Positions 33,188-41,462 of a DNA stretch of 64,000 nucleotides are shown piece after piece. The number at the start of each line of letters is the position of its first letter. The first letter of the stretch is position 1. The translations under genes were made by a program, and so were the position numbers. The stretch is taken from the NCBI GenBank assembly GCA_019112735.1, contig DXIS01000008.1, positions 37,485 through 101,484 on the forward strand, in the 5' to 3' direction. The DNA is from Candidatus Mediterraneibacter guildfordensis (lineage in GTDB: Bacteria > Bacillota > Clostridia > Lachnospirales > Lachnospiraceae). The notes below the pieces were generated by a model. That model did no database searches and was not told where the DNA came from. It saw only the letters and a program-made list of their open reading frames with translations.

Positions 33188-33284
33188 TAAATGTTTGCGG
33201 AACAGATGTTCTATATTTGAGATTATATAACCAGAACAGATGTTTGTCAATATAAAATCGAACATATTTTCGTAACGAATGTTT
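33185..33284. promoter_or_regulatory. Cluster of five LexA-like operator boxes
   Basis: Five copies of a GAAC-N4-GTTC-like palindrome lie between the LysM gene and lexA: GAATAAATGTTT (33185), GAACAGATGTTC (33200, perfect), GAACAGATGTTT (33234), GAACATATTTTC (33260) and TAACGAATGTTT (33273). They match the core of the Firmicute LexA box. The last overlaps the lexA -35 and the first overlaps the candidate -35 of the LysM gene, so both directions should be repressed. Confidence 0.75.
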
Positions 33285-33311
33285 GCTTTTTCATATGCGC
33301 TGTGCTATTAT
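33283..33311 (+). promoter_or_regulatory. Sigma-A promoter for lexA
   Basis: TTGCTT, a 17-base spacer and TATTAT stand 46 bases before the lexA start. The -35 abuts a LexA-like box, consistent with autoregulation. Confidence 0.7.
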
Positions 33312-33356
33312 ACTCCTATAAAGCACTTAAAGAGGAAGGAAATACGGGTTTTTATC

Positions 33357-33974
33357 ATGTCAAAGGGAAAAATTAGTAAAAAACAAGAGGAAATTCTGGA
33401 ATATATCAAGATGCAGATCCTTGAACGCGGATTCCCGCCGGCTGTGCGTGAGATCTGCGAAGCGGTCAATCTGAAGTCCACGTCTTCTGTACACTCTCAT
33501 CTTGAGACGCTTGAGAAGAACGGATATATCAGAAGGGATCCTACAAAGCCCAGAGCCATTGAGATCCTGGATGACAGCTTCAACCTCACACGGCGTGAGA
33601 TGGTGAATGTTCCGATCGTCGGTCAGGTGGCTGCCGGACAGCCGATCCTGGCGCAGGAAAATATCGAGGACTACTTCCCTATCCCGGTTGAGCATATGCC
33701 GAATAAGCAGACATTCATGTTGAAAGTTAAAGGTGAAAGCATGATCAATGCAGGGATCCTTGACGGGGATATGGTGCTTGTCCAGGAAGAACATACGGCT
33801 TCCAACGGAGATATGGTCGTTGCGCTTGTGGATGACAGCGCTACGGTAAAGACTTTTTATAAAGAGGAAGGCGTTTACCGCCTTCAGCCGGAGAATGATT
33901 TCATGGATCCGATCATTGTAAAGGACGTCTCCATTCTCGGCAAAGTGATCGGTGTGATCCGTCTGTTCAGATAA
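33357..33974 (+). CDS. lexA: LexA repressor
   Basis: The 205-residue SOS repressor has an N-terminal winged helix (about residues 1-70, [28 protein letters not shown]) and a C-terminal S24 peptidase-like domain. The self-cleavage site is A93-G94 in GQVAAGQP, with catalytic S128 in GESMINAG and K165 in SATVKTF; the 37-residue Ser-Lys spacing equals that of E. coli LexA. The ATG at 33357 gives the conserved N-terminus, though the AGAGGAAGGA sequence lies 16 bases away. It is monocistronic with its own promoter and terminator. Confidence 0.97.
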   Translation: MSKGKISKKQEEILEYIKMQILERGFPPAVREICEAVNLKSTSSVHSHLETLEKNGYIRRDPTKPRAIEILDDSFNLTRREMVNVPIVGQVAAGQPILAQENIEDYFPIPVEHMPNKQTFMLKVKGESMINAGILDGDMVLVQEEHTASNGDMVVALVDDSATVKTFYKEEGVYRLQPENDFMDPIIVKDVSILGKVIGVIRLFR

Positions 33975-33978
33975 GATC

Positions 33979-34018
33979 AAAACCTGCCGGAAGATTTTAT
34001 TCTTCCGGCAGGTTTTTT
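33979..34018. terminator. Bidirectional terminator between lexA and rsfS
   Basis: AACCTGCCGGAAGA and TCTTCCGGCAGGTT form a perfect 14-bp stem with a TTTTAT loop. T-rich tracts follow on the lexA strand and, less strongly, on the rsfS strand. Confidence 0.9.
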
Positions 34019-34036
34019 AATGCCATAATTTATTTA

Positions 34037-34393
34037 TTATTCTGCAAGCTGTTCCGGAGCGATATCCTTTCCGTCTTTCCAGATCCTCTCCAGATCGTAG
34101 AAAAGGCGGTTTTCTTTATCGAATACATGGACGATGATATCGCCGAAATCAAGCAGGATCCAGCTGGCGCCGGAACGGCCCTCACGCTGTTTTAAATGAT
34201 ATCCTGCTTTGTGGAGTTCTTCTTCCACATTGTCTACCAGCGCGCTGATCTGGCTTTCGCTGTTACCGCTGGCGATGATGAAATAATCTGCAAGCACGGA
34301 GACGCCTGTGATGTCAATGATCTTGATGTCTTCGCCCTTTTTATCGCTGAGCGCCTGCCAGGCAATGCGTGCCATTTCTTTTGGCTGATTCAT
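34037..34393 (-). CDS. rsfS: Ribosome silencing factor RsfS
   Basis: The 118-residue protein matches RsfS/YbeB: DIKIIDITGVSVLADYFIIASGNSESQISALVDNVEE, REGRSGASWILLDFGDIIVHVF, FYDLERIW. It binds L14 of the 50S subunit and blocks 30S joining in starvation. The ATG follows AAAAAGGAGATACGCAT. It ends the nadD-yqeK-rsfS run before the lexA terminator. Confidence 0.96.
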   Translation of the reverse strand: MNQPKEMARIAWQALSDKKGEDIKIIDITGVSVLADYFIIASGNSESQISALVDNVEEELHKAGYHLKQREGRSGASWILLDFGDIIVHVFDKENRLFYDLERIWKDGKDIAPEQLAE

Positions 34394-34417
34394 ATGCGTA
34401 TCTCCTTTTTGAATCTG

Positions 34418-34981
34418 TTATTTATAGTATTCACATGTGCTGACGGTCATGGGATCCACTGCTCTTCCGCCGTCTTTCAGGTAGCGTACGGTCCGCTGTG
34501 CGGACAGATATACGGCGCGGTTGATATCCTGAAATACCAGTCCGCGTATTTCCTGCAGCCCGGGGATGATCTTCCGGTTCGGCTCGATATAATCCGCGAT
34601 GTAGATGATCTTCTCAAGCATGGTCATCCCGGGACGCCCGGTCGTATGGTACTTGATGGCGTCCAGGATATCCGGATCCTTGATCTTATATTTGTGGCTG
34701 GCCAGGTATGCGCCAAGCTTTGCATGGATCAGCGCAGGCATCTCCAGCTCGGACTCGGTCAGTTCGATGCCGTGCTTCCTGCACAGGACGATCTGGTCTT
34801 CTGAAGAACAGTATTTTGCACAGTCGTGAAGCAGTCCGGCCGTGAGCGCCTTCTCCACATCCTCGCCGTGGCACATGGCCAGTGAGGCTGCGGTGTACAT
34901 TACGCCGATGGTGTGCTCGAAACGGTCCTTTTTCAGCTTTTTGGACAGTTTTTTGCGTATCTCAAGCAGTTCCTCTGTCAT
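34418..34981 (-). CDS. yqeK: HD-domain bis(5'-nucleosyl)-tetraphosphatase YqeK
   Basis: The 187-residue HD hydrolase shows RFEHTIGVMYTA, GLLHDCAKY (the HD pair) and HTTGRPGMTMLEKIIYIADYIEPNR. YqeK-type enzymes hydrolyse Ap4A symmetrically to ADP. The ORF track starts 12 codons earlier, but the ATG at 34981 lies behind GGAGAGAGGAACC and overlaps the nadD stop as ATGA. nadD-yqeK-rsfS is a conserved Firmicute order. Confidence 0.93.
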   Translation of the reverse strand: MTEELLEIRKKLSKKLKKDRFEHTIGVMYTAASLAMCHGEDVEKALTAGLLHDCAKYCSSEDQIVLCRKHGIELTESELEMPALIHAKLGAYLASHKYKIKDPDILDAIKYHTTGRPGMTMLEKIIYIADYIEPNRKIIPGLQEIRGLVFQDINRAVYLSAQRTVRYLKDGGRAVDPMTVSTCEYYK

Positions 34982-35631
34982 GGTTCCTCTCTCCTTCCGG
35001 TGCGTCCGGCCGGACATACGGTGCGGTCCGTGCCGTAAAGATGATTCTCCTGTATATATCCGGCCACGATGTCGGGCACCATATAACGGATGCTCCGGCC
35101 TTTTTCCGCCCGTTCCCGTATCGTTGTCGAGGAGATCTCAACGAGCGGGGCCTGAAGGAGCCGGATGTCCGAACCGTATTTCCCGTTCAGATAGCGGATC
35201 TGTTCTTTCATGCTTTTGGCATCCTTGTCGTCGCGCATGGCCGCAAGGATCGTGCATGAAGGGAAGATCTCCCGGAAGTTCTTCCACTGTTCGATGGAGA
35301 ACAGGGAGTCCGCCCCCAGGATAAAATAAAACTCGTGATCTGGATAGAGCCCGCGGAGCGCCTTCATTGTGCTGAAGGTATAGGAATGCTTCTGTGCCGA
35401 GGCCTCATAGAGATTCACCCGGAAGTACGGGATATCCTCTGTGGCAAGGCGCACCATCTCGATGCGGTCCGCCAGAGATACTCCGCTTTCATCGGTCGAC
35501 TTATGAGGCGGATTCCCGTTTGGCAGGAACCAGACCTCGTCAAGGCTGAAATTTTCATAGGCGAATTCGCCGAGGAGCAGATGCCCGATATGGATCGGGT
35601 CAAATGTGCCTCCCATGATACCGATCTTCAT
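34978..35631 (-). CDS. nadD: Nicotinate-nucleotide adenylyltransferase
   Basis: The 217-residue nucleotidyltransferase makes deamido-NAD from nicotinate mononucleotide and ATP. The N-terminal GIMGGTFDPIHIGHLLLGE carries the catalytic H-x-G-H; FLPNGNPPHK, FILGADSLF and the C-terminal VEISSTTIRERA complete the signature. I chose the ATG at 35631, seven bases after GGAG, rather than the ORF-track start 17 codons upstream. The last 18 residues (ending GRTGRREEP) run past the usual family end. Confidence 0.95.
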   Translation of the reverse strand: MKIGIMGGTFDPIHIGHLLLGEFAYENFSLDEVWFLPNGNPPHKSTDESGVSLADRIEMVRLATEDIPYFRVNLYEASAQKHSYTFSTMKALRGLYPDHEFYFILGADSLFSIEQWKNFREIFPSCTILAAMRDDKDAKSMKEQIRYLNGKYGSDIRLLQAPLVEISSTTIRERAEKGRSIRYMVPDIVAGYIQENHLYGTDRTVCPAGRTGRREEP

Positions 35632-35650
35632 TGTAAACTCCATTCTGCCC

Positions 35651-35944
35651 TCAGAGCGGGAGCATGATCTTCTTCCGGTCATCCTTTCCCTCGCGGTAGA
35701 GGACGATCTTTTTGCCGATCACCTGGACGACCTGTGAGCGGGTGCGTTCTGCGATGATCTCCGCCAGTTCCCGGGGATCATCCGCGCAGTTGTTAAGGAC
35801 GCTGATCTTAATGAGCTCGCGCGCGGCAAGCGCCTCCGAGATCGCTTCGGTCAGGCCGGGCGTCATGCTCGACTTCCCGACCTGGAAGATCGGATCCATC
35901 GTCATGGCCAGGCTTTTTAAATAAGCTCTCTGTTTGGTTGTCAT
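35651..35944 (-). CDS. yhbY: YhbY family RNA-binding (CRM domain) protein
   Basis: The 97-residue protein is a single CRM domain: MTTKQRAYLKSLA, PIFQVGKSSMTPGLTEAISEALAARELIKISVL, GKKIVLYR. YhbY associates with pre-50S particles. It lies between obg and nadD as in other clostridia, with the ATG behind AAGGAGAGAACT. Confidence 0.94.
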   Translation of the reverse strand: MTTKQRAYLKSLAMTMDPIFQVGKSSMTPGLTEAISEALAARELIKISVLNNCADDPRELAEIIAERTRSQVVQVIGKKIVLYREGKDDRKKIMLPL

Positions 35945-35975
35945 AGTTCTCTCCTTCTGTTAAGGTTCATAGTTC

Positions 35976-37259
35976 CTATTTGTAATAATCAAACTGCAGG
36001 CCGTACATTTTAACGGTATCGCCTTCCTGGATGCCTTTGCTCTCCAGTTCGTCGAGAATGCCGGTTTCTTTCAGGAATTTCTGGAAGAATGCGAAGCCCT
36101 TTTCAGAATCCAGGTTCGTGTAGCCCAGCATTTTCTCGATCTTCGGACCTTCCACCACATACATGCCGTCTTCCACTTCAACGGTATACGGAAGTTCTTC
36201 GTAAATGAGCTCGTCCTCCGGAAAATATTCCTGTTCGAATACAACCGGGGCCTGATCCATTGTCTCAAGCTGCGCGCTTACATAATAAAGCAGTTCGGAT
36301 ACGCCTTTCCCGGTGGCGCCGGATATAGGAAATACGCGGATCCCCTTCGGCTCAAATTCTTTTTTCAGCCGCTCGACCGGATCGTCCTCGGGATCATAGA
36401 TGAGATCTGTTTTGTTTGCGGCGATGACCTGCGGTTTTTTGGCAATCTCCGGATTGTATGCTTCAAGCTCGGCGTTGATTTTGTAGATGTCTTCGATGGG
36501 GTCCCGGCCTTCGCTTCCGGCTGCGTCCACAACGTGGATCATCAGCTTGGTCCGCTCGATATGGCGGAGAAATTCGTGGCCCAGCCCGACGCCTTCGGAG
36601 GCGCCCTCGATCAGGCCGGGGATGTCAGCCATGACAAATCCTTTCGCGCCGTCCAGATCTACCACGCCCAGGTTCGGGGTAAGTGTGGTGAAGTGGTAAT
36701 TTGCGATCTTCGGATCGGCATTGGTCACTCTTGATAGAAGGGTTGATTTTCCTACATTCGGGAATCCGATCAGTCCCACGTCGGCGATCACCTTCAGCTC
36801 CAGACAGACTTCCAGCTCGCGGGCCGGCTGTCCGGGCTGTGCGTATTTCGGGACCTGCATGGTGGCTGTGGCAAAATGCTGGTTGCCAAGCCCGCCTTTT
36901 CCGCCCTTTAATACGACCTGCCGGCGGTTGTCGCCGGACATATCCGCAATGACTTTGCCGGATGAGGCTTCTTTGATCACCGTTCCTTCGGGTACATGAA
37001 GGACAAGATCTGTGCCGTCCTTCCCGTGGCAGCGGCGTTTGCCTCCCGGTTCCCCGTCTCCTGCCGCGTATTTGCGCCTGTGACGGTAGTCGGACAGGGT
37101 GTTGAGGCCTTCGTCCACCTCGAAGATCAGGTCGCCGCCCCGGCCGCCGTCGCCGCCGTCCGGACCGCCGTTCGGAACATACAGCTCCCGCCGGAAACTG
37201 CAGTGGCCGTCGCCGCCCTTGCCGGACCGGATATATATCTTTGCTCTGTCAGCGAACAT
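35976..37259 (-). CDS. obg: GTPase Obg
   Basis: The 427-residue GTPase has the glycine-rich Obg fold (KGGDGHCSFRRELYVPNGGPDGGDGGRGGD), a G domain with GFPNVGKST at residues 165-173, DIPGLIEGAS and NKTDL, and a C-terminal OCT domain (about residues 345-425). Obg acts in late 50S assembly and stress signalling. It follows rpmA after a terminator-like hairpin, suggesting partial readthrough. The ATG follows AAAAGGAGACATT. Confidence 0.97.
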   Translation of the reverse strand: MFADRAKIYIRSGKGGDGHCSFRRELYVPNGGPDGGDGGRGGDLIFEVDEGLNTLSDYRHRRKYAAGDGEPGGKRRCHGKDGTDLVLHVPEGTVIKEASSGKVIADMSGDNRRQVVLKGGKGGLGNQHFATATMQVPKYAQPGQPARELEVCLELKVIADVGLIGFPNVGKSTLLSRVTNADPKIANYHFTTLTPNLGVVDLDGAKGFVMADIPGLIEGASEGVGLGHEFLRHIERTKLMIHVVDAAGSEGRDPIEDIYKINAELEAYNPEIAKKPQVIAANKTDLIYDPEDDPVERLKKEFEPKGIRVFPISGATGKGVSELLYYVSAQLETMDQAPVVFEQEYFPEDELIYEELPYTVEVEDGMYVVEGPKIEKMLGYTNLDSEKGFAFFQKFLKETGILDELESKGIQEGDTVKMYGLQFDYYK

Positions 37260-37313
37260 AATGTCTCCTTTTCTGATAAAGGACTGTGAAACAGCCCGTG
37301 ATTTATAATGTTA

Positions 37314-37344
37314 CAAAAGCCCCGGACCATAAAGGTCTGGGGCC
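37314..37344 (-). terminator. Terminator-like hairpin between rpmA and obg
   Basis: On the minus strand GCCCCAGACC pairs with GGTCCGGGGC (one A-C mismatch) around TTTAT and is followed by TTTT. No clear promoter follows before obg, so this may attenuate rather than fully stop ribosomal-protein transcription. Confidence 0.7.
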
Positions 37345-37358
37345 TCATCTTTTAAAGC

Positions 37359-37643
37359 TTACTCAGCTGCCGGATAGATAGAAACCTGTTTCTTATCTCT
37401 TCCTTTTCTCTCATATCTTACAACGCCGTCCACAAGTGCGAACAGAGTATCATCTCCGCCGCGTCCGACATTCACACCCGGATGGATCTTAGTGCCGCGC
37501 TGTCTGTAGAGGATATTTCCGGCTTTTACAAACTGTCCGTCTGCTCTTTTCGCGCCCAGTCTCTTAGACTCGGAATCACGTCCGTTCTTTGTAGAACCAA
37601 CTCCCTTTTTGTGAGCAAAGAACTGAAGATTCATTTTCATCAT
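37359..37643 (-). CDS. rpmA: 50S ribosomal protein L27 with cleavable N-terminal extension
   Basis: The 94-residue protein has the L27 body ([47 protein letters not shown]) preceded by MMKMNLQFF. In S. aureus a similar extension ending in LQFF/A is removed by Prp so that the mature N-terminus reaches the peptidyl-transferase centre. The prp gene immediately upstream supports the same processing here. The ATG follows AAGGAGGTGTAAGAACC. Confidence 0.97.
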   Translation of the reverse strand: MMKMNLQFFAHKKGVGSTKNGRDSESKRLGAKRADGQFVKAGNILYRQRGTKIHPGVNVGRGGDDTLFALVDGVVRYERKGRDKKQVSIYPAAE

Positions 37644-37648
37644 GGTTC

Positions 37649-37981
37649 TTACACCTCCTTGAAAATCATGTCAATGTATGGTTCGTATTCACTGCTGTCT
37701 TCTATCTGTTCCAGACCAAGAACCATGGAATCCAGCAAAAGCGAGGCATCGTGCGACGGGATCCGGCTGAACCGGAATTCGATCCTGCCAGTCTCCTCAT
37801 CGGAAATACAGCTCGTCTCATCATCTGTAAAACGTTCAATGGAATTGATCGTGTTGATGACCAGTGCGGAAACCGCCGCGCAGACGATATCCCTGCCCGA
37901 TTCATCAAACCCGGCATGTCCTGCCAGATCAAATCCTGTATATTCATGCCCGCCGGTCTTATAGATCGTAACTTTAATCAT
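37649..37981 (-). CDS. prp: Ribosomal-processing cysteine protease Prp
   Basis: The 110-residue protein carries the catalytic pair H22 in [10 protein letters not shown] and C34 in [10 protein letters not shown], the same numbering as in S. aureus Prp. It cleaves the N-terminal extension of L27. It sits between rplU and rpmA, eight bases after the former and five before the latter. Its ribosome binding site is weak, suggesting coupling and lower expression than the flanking ribosomal proteins. Confidence 0.95.
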   Translation of the reverse strand: MIKVTIYKTGGHEYTGFDLAGHAGFDESGRDIVCAAVSALVINTINSIERFTDDETSCISDEETGRIEFRFSRIPSHDASLLLDSMVLGLEQIEDSSEYEPYIDMIFKEV

Positions 37982-37989
37982 CTGCCGGA

Positions 37990-38298
37990 TTAAGCGTTGA
38001 TCTTTTCGATCTTAACAGCCGTGTACTGCTGTCTGTGTCCGTTTTTCTTGTGGTAGCCTGTTTTTCTCTTGTACTTGTAAACGACAACTTTCTTTGCTTT
38101 TCCGTCGCCGATCACAGATGCGGTAACTGTAGCTCCGTCTACAGTCGGGTTGCCGATGACCAGCTTGTCGTTGTTCACTGCAAGAACCTGATCAAATGTG
38201 TAAGTTCCGCCTGCTTCGACACCGAGTTTTTCTACTCTGATGACATCGCCTTCAGCTACTTTGTACTGTTTGCCACCTGTTGCTATAATCGCGTACAT
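37990..38298 (-). CDS. rplU: 50S ribosomal protein L21
   Basis: The 102-residue protein is full-length L21: [77 protein letters not shown]. It binds 23S rRNA domain II. It heads rplU-prp-rpmA behind its own promoter and a leader of about 85 bases; the ATG follows TAGGAGGTGCTAT. Confidence 0.98.
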   Translation of the reverse strand: MYAIIATGGKQYKVAEGDVIRVEKLGVEAGGTYTFDQVLAVNNDKLVIGNPTVDGATVTASVIGDGKAKKVVVYKYKRKTGYHKKNGHRQQYTAVKIEKINA

Positions 38299-38384
38299 AT
38301 AGCACCTCCTATAAACATTACTCGCCAGCTTCGGTGCCTGCCTGTTCTGTGCAGGACTTAAAAAACCTCGCTGTGCGGCATACT
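38299..38384 (-). ncRNA. rplU 5' leader, candidate L21 leader RNA
   Basis: The minus-strand leader between the promoter and rplU contains CCTGCACAGAACAGG and neighbouring GGC/GCC complementarity. Structured L21 leaders precede rplU in many Firmicutes and are thought to mediate autoregulation. Membership of that family is inferred from position and visible pairing, not from a covariance search. Confidence 0.5.
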
Positions 38385-38389
38385 AGTGT

Positions 38390-38419
38390 AGTATAGCATA
38401 TGGATTTTTATCCCGTCAA
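38390..38419 (-). promoter_or_regulatory. Sigma-A promoter for rplU-prp-rpmA
   Basis: On the minus strand TTGACG, an 18-base spacer and TATACT precede the leader. The -35 overlaps the stop codon of the CBS-domain gene. Confidence 0.75.
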
Positions 38420-38835
38420 CTGTTTTCAGGGATATTTTTTAATTTTTCATAACAGTATTCGATAATGCTCTTTCTGGTCACGATGCCGATGAATTTCCGG
38501 TCATCGTCCACTACCGGAACAAAGTTCTGATTCATGGATTTCTGCAGAAGGTCTTCCATGTTGGAACTGATATATACCGGGGCATAATCGATCTTTCTCG
38601 GAAAATCACGGATGAATATATTTTCGGCTTTTTTCATATCGAAATCAGCATACTGTTTGATCCCCCAGAGCAGGTCGCCCTCGGTGATCGTGCCCACGTA
38701 CTCCCCTGCCCGGTTCAGCATCGGGATGCATGCGTATTTGTGATATTCCATGGTCTCAAGGACCTGCCGGAGCGTGCCGTAGTCATGGACGTAGGCAACT
38801 TCGCTCTTTGGTTTCAAAAAGAACAGGATATTCAT
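38416..38835 (-). CDS. CBS-domain pair protein
   Basis: The 139-residue protein consists of two CBS motifs: about residues 1-60 (TLRQVLETMEYHKYACIPMLNRAGEYVGTITEGDLLW) and 75-130 (SMNQNFVPVVDDDRKFIGIVTRKSIIEYC). Such stand-alone pairs usually bind adenine nucleotides or related ligands. It lies 28 bases after the aspartokinase gene, probably co-transcribed. No effector domain is fused, so the regulated partner is unknown. Confidence 0.85.
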   Translation of the reverse strand: MNILFFLKPKSEVAYVHDYGTLRQVLETMEYHKYACIPMLNRAGEYVGTITEGDLLWGIKQYADFDMKKAENIFIRDFPRKIDYAPVYISSNMEDLLQKSMNQNFVPVVDDDRKFIGIVTRKSIIEYCYEKLKNIPENS

Positions 38836-38863
38836 GCTTCTTTTCCTTTCGTTCTTGTGTCTG

Positions 38864-40183
38864 TCAGATCTGTGTCAGCACAAAGATTTCATACAGGGCG
38901 CGGATGGCGTCTTTGAAATCTTCATGGCGCACGCCGATGATGATATTGAGCTCGCTGGAACCCTGGTCGATCATCTTGACGTTGATATGCGCATGGGCCA
39001 GTGCGGAGAAAATCCTGCCGGCCGTTCCCCGTGTGGACTTCATCCCCCGTCCTACGACTGCGATCAGCGCCAGGCCAGAATCCAGTTCCACATGGTCCGG
39101 ATGAACGGTATCGTTGATCTCGGCCAGGATCTTCTGCTCTTTCTCTTCGAACGTATCCTTATTCACAAGGATGGACATGGTATCAATGCCTGAAGGCATG
39201 TGTTCGATGGATACGCCGTTGTCCTCAAAGATCTGAAGGACTTTCCGGCAGAATCCGACCTCGGAGTTCATCATTGCTTTTTCAACGGTTACCGCTACGA
39301 AACCGTCTGTTCCGGCAATGCCGGTGATGGTGTATTTCGGCTGGCGGCAGGTGCTCTCCACGATCAGCGTGCCGCTGTCCTCCGGGCGGTTCGTGTTGCG
39401 GATGTTGATCGGGATCCCCGCTTTGCGCACCGGGAAGATGGCGTCTTCGTGAAGTACGCTTGCGCCCATATAGGAGAGCTCGCGGAGCTCCTTATAAGTG
39501 ATCGTCTCGATGGACTTCGGCTTCTTGACGATTCTCGGGTCAGCAATCAGGAAGCCGGATACATCCGTCCAGTTCTCATACAGGTCAGCCCGTACGGCCA
39601 GCGCAACGAGAGATCCTGTAATGTCGGATCCGCCGCGGGAAAAGGTCACCACTTCGCCGCTCTCCTTTGCACCGTAGAATCCGGGGATTACGGCGTTCGG
39701 CTTGTCTTTCAGCCGGTCTGCGAGCAGACGGTTGGTCTCCTCTGCATTAAATGATCCGTCGTCATTGAAACGGACCACCTCCGCGGCGTCAATGAAATCA
39801 AACGCCAGATATGCAGCCATGATCTTGCCGTTCAGAAATTCGCCCCGGGACGCGGCGTAGTCCACGCCGGCCCTGTTTGCAAAATCTTCGTGGATCTTCT
39901 CAAAATCTTTATCAAGAGAAAAGCTGAGGTTCAGTCCGTCGATGATCTCCTGGTAGCGCTCATGGATCTGTACAAGCTGGTCTGAAAAGTCTTTCCCGCT
40001 GACGGCGGTCTCATAACATGCATAGAGCATGTCCGTTACTTTTGTATCGCCGGAGAACCGTTTCCCCGGTGCAGACGGAACGACATAGCGTCTTGACTCT
40101 TCCGCCCTGATGATCGCGCCGACTTTCTTGAACTGTTCTGCGTTAGCCAGAGAGCTTCCTCCGAACTTCACTACTTTCTTCAT
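38864..40183 (-). CDS. Aspartate kinase
   Basis: The 439-residue enzyme phosphorylates aspartate, the first step to lysine, threonine and methionine. The kinase domain has VVKFGGSSLAN, GEFLNGKIMAAYL, PGFYGAKESGEVVTFSRGGSDITGSLVALAV and DPRIVKKPKSIETITYKELRELSYMGASVLHEDAI. Two C-terminal ACT domains (from about residue 295, and VVGRGMKSTRGTAGRIFSALAHAHINVKMIDQGSSELNIIIGV) indicate feedback regulation. The promoter region is too short for a lysine riboswitch. Confidence 0.95.
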   Translation of the reverse strand: MKKVVKFGGSSLANAEQFKKVGAIIRAEESRRYVVPSAPGKRFSGDTKVTDMLYACYETAVSGKDFSDQLVQIHERYQEIIDGLNLSFSLDKDFEKIHEDFANRAGVDYAASRGEFLNGKIMAAYLAFDFIDAAEVVRFNDDGSFNAEETNRLLADRLKDKPNAVIPGFYGAKESGEVVTFSRGGSDITGSLVALAVRADLYENWTDVSGFLIADPRIVKKPKSIETITYKELRELSYMGASVLHEDAIFPVRKAGIPINIRNTNRPEDSGTLIVESTCRQPKYTITGIAGTDGFVAVTVEKAMMNSEVGFCRKVLQIFEDNGVSIEHMPSGIDTMSILVNKDTFEEKEQKILAEINDTVHPDHVELDSGLALIAVVGRGMKSTRGTAGRIFSALAHAHINVKMIDQGSSELNIIIGVRHEDFKDAIRALYEIFVLTQI

Positions 40184-40219
40184 TCTATCTATTCCTCCAA
40201 ATGTATGCTTCGAATGTTC

Positions 40220-40248
40220 ATTATACCCCGATGTAAGCGGCTTGTAAA
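40220..40248 (-). promoter_or_regulatory. Sigma-A promoter for aspartate kinase
   Basis: On the minus strand TTTACA, a 17-base spacer and TATAAT lie 36 bases before the start, just after the RNase E/G stop. Confidence 0.8.
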
Positions 40249-40256
40249 CGGAAAAA

Positions 40257-41462
40257 TCAGTTTTTTTCTTCTTCGTACAGCGGTCTTCTCACCTTTTTGC
40301 GTGTGACTTCCACAAGCCCCAGCGCGGTCATGTCCACCAGCGTCGCCTGGATCGGATCTTTTGCCAGATGGCTGCGGAATTCACTGAGGAGCCTTGCTGT
40401 ACTTTCGGCGTCTGAAAGATTAATAAAATCGATCAGGATGATGCCGGACAGATTGCGGAGACGGATCTGCCGGGCGGCCTCTCTTGCCGCTTCCAGATTG
40501 ACTTTCAGCGCGCCGGCTTCGATATCCGCTCTTGACCGCGCCTTTGCGGCGGTCTTGCCGGAATTGACATCGATCACGGTAAGGGCCTCTGTGGGCTGGA
40601 TGATGAGATACCCGCCGGTCTTCAGCCAGGCTTTCTCGCTCAATGCTTTATCAAGCGCGGTCCGGGTGCTGTACAGCTTATCAAGCGGGAATGACGGATC
40701 ATCGTATAATTTCAGCAGATCCAGCTTCTCGGGCAGTTCCGACTGAAAATAAAGCCGGATGCGTTTATAGAGATCCGGGTCGCCCACAATGATCGCTTCC
40801 ATGCCTTCCATGTAGACGTTTTTCAGATCGGCGATGTAGGCGGGCGGCGCGGATTTCAGACATGTAAAGCAGGTCCGCGTTCCGGCCGTGCGTACAAGAT
40901 CTTCGTATTCATTCTGCAGTGCGCGGATCTCCGCACGCACATCCTCCGGCGGGGCATCCTTGGCATTGGTCCGTATGATGATCCCGTAGGCGTCATTTTC
41001 CAGGGCGGAAAATTCCTTCTTAAATGTCTCCCGCATGGCTTTCGGGATCTTGGACGAAACGCCGATGCGGGTGTTCCCGTGGGTGAGGACCGCATACCGG
41101 CCGGTGAAGCTTAAGTTTCCGGTCACGGTCGGCGCCTTGCTTTTGACTGCTTCCCGGCTGATCTGCACCACCAGTTCGTCGCCGATGCAGAGGGCTTTCT
41201 TCCCGGATTTACGGGTGAATATGGCGTGATCTGCGTCCTTCATGTCATAGTAGCAGTTGACGCCTTTCTCAATCTCAATAAAGGCCGCGCCGATATTCGG
41301 GACGATATTGCCCACTTTTCCGATATAGATATCTCCCAGACGATGCCGGTCGTCTGTGTTTCCGGAGACGGAGGTGCTGTGGATCTCAACAATGTCATCA
41401 TCCTCCAGAAAATAGGTCCGGATCCGGCCGTCTTTCTTTTCGATCAGTATTTTGCGCTTCAA
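40257..41462 (-). CDS. rng: Ribonuclease E/G family protein
   Basis: The 401-residue endoribonuclease has an N-terminal S1 region (GDIYIGKVGNIVPNIGAAFIEIEKGVNCYY) and a DNase I-like catalytic core with the metal-binding aspartates in TVIDVNSGK and ILIDFINL. It is closer in length to RNase G than to RNase E and lacks a long degradosome-scaffold tail. The start is TTG behind GGAGAAGAGAT, overlapping the preceding stop as TTGA. It is co-transcribed with the TIGR03960/TIGR03936 pair. Confidence 0.92.
   Translation of the reverse strand: MKRKILIEKKDGRIRTYFLEDDDIVEIHSTSVSGNTDDRHRLGDIYIGKVGNIVPNIGAAFIEIEKGVNCYYDMKDADHAIFTRKSGKKALCIGDELVVQISREAVKSKAPTVTGNLSFTGRYAVLTHGNTRIGVSSKIPKAMRETFKKEFSALENDAYGIIIRTNAKDAPPEDVRAEIRALQNEYEDLVRTAGTRTCFTCLKSAPPAYIADLKNVYMEGMEAIIVGDPDLYKRIRLYFQSELPEKLDLLKLYDDPSFPLDKLYSTRTALDKALSEKAWLKTGGYLIIQPTEALTVIDVNSGKTAAKARSRADIEAGALKVNLEAAREAARQIRLRNLSGIILIDFINLSDAESTARLLSEFRSHLAKDPIQATLVDMTALGLVEVTRKKVRRPLYEEEKN

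Noticed and set aside
40184-40256. Lysine riboswitch before aspartate kinase
   Set aside because: The gap is only 73 bases and is filled by a promoter and ribosome binding site; a lysine riboswitch needs about 170 bases.
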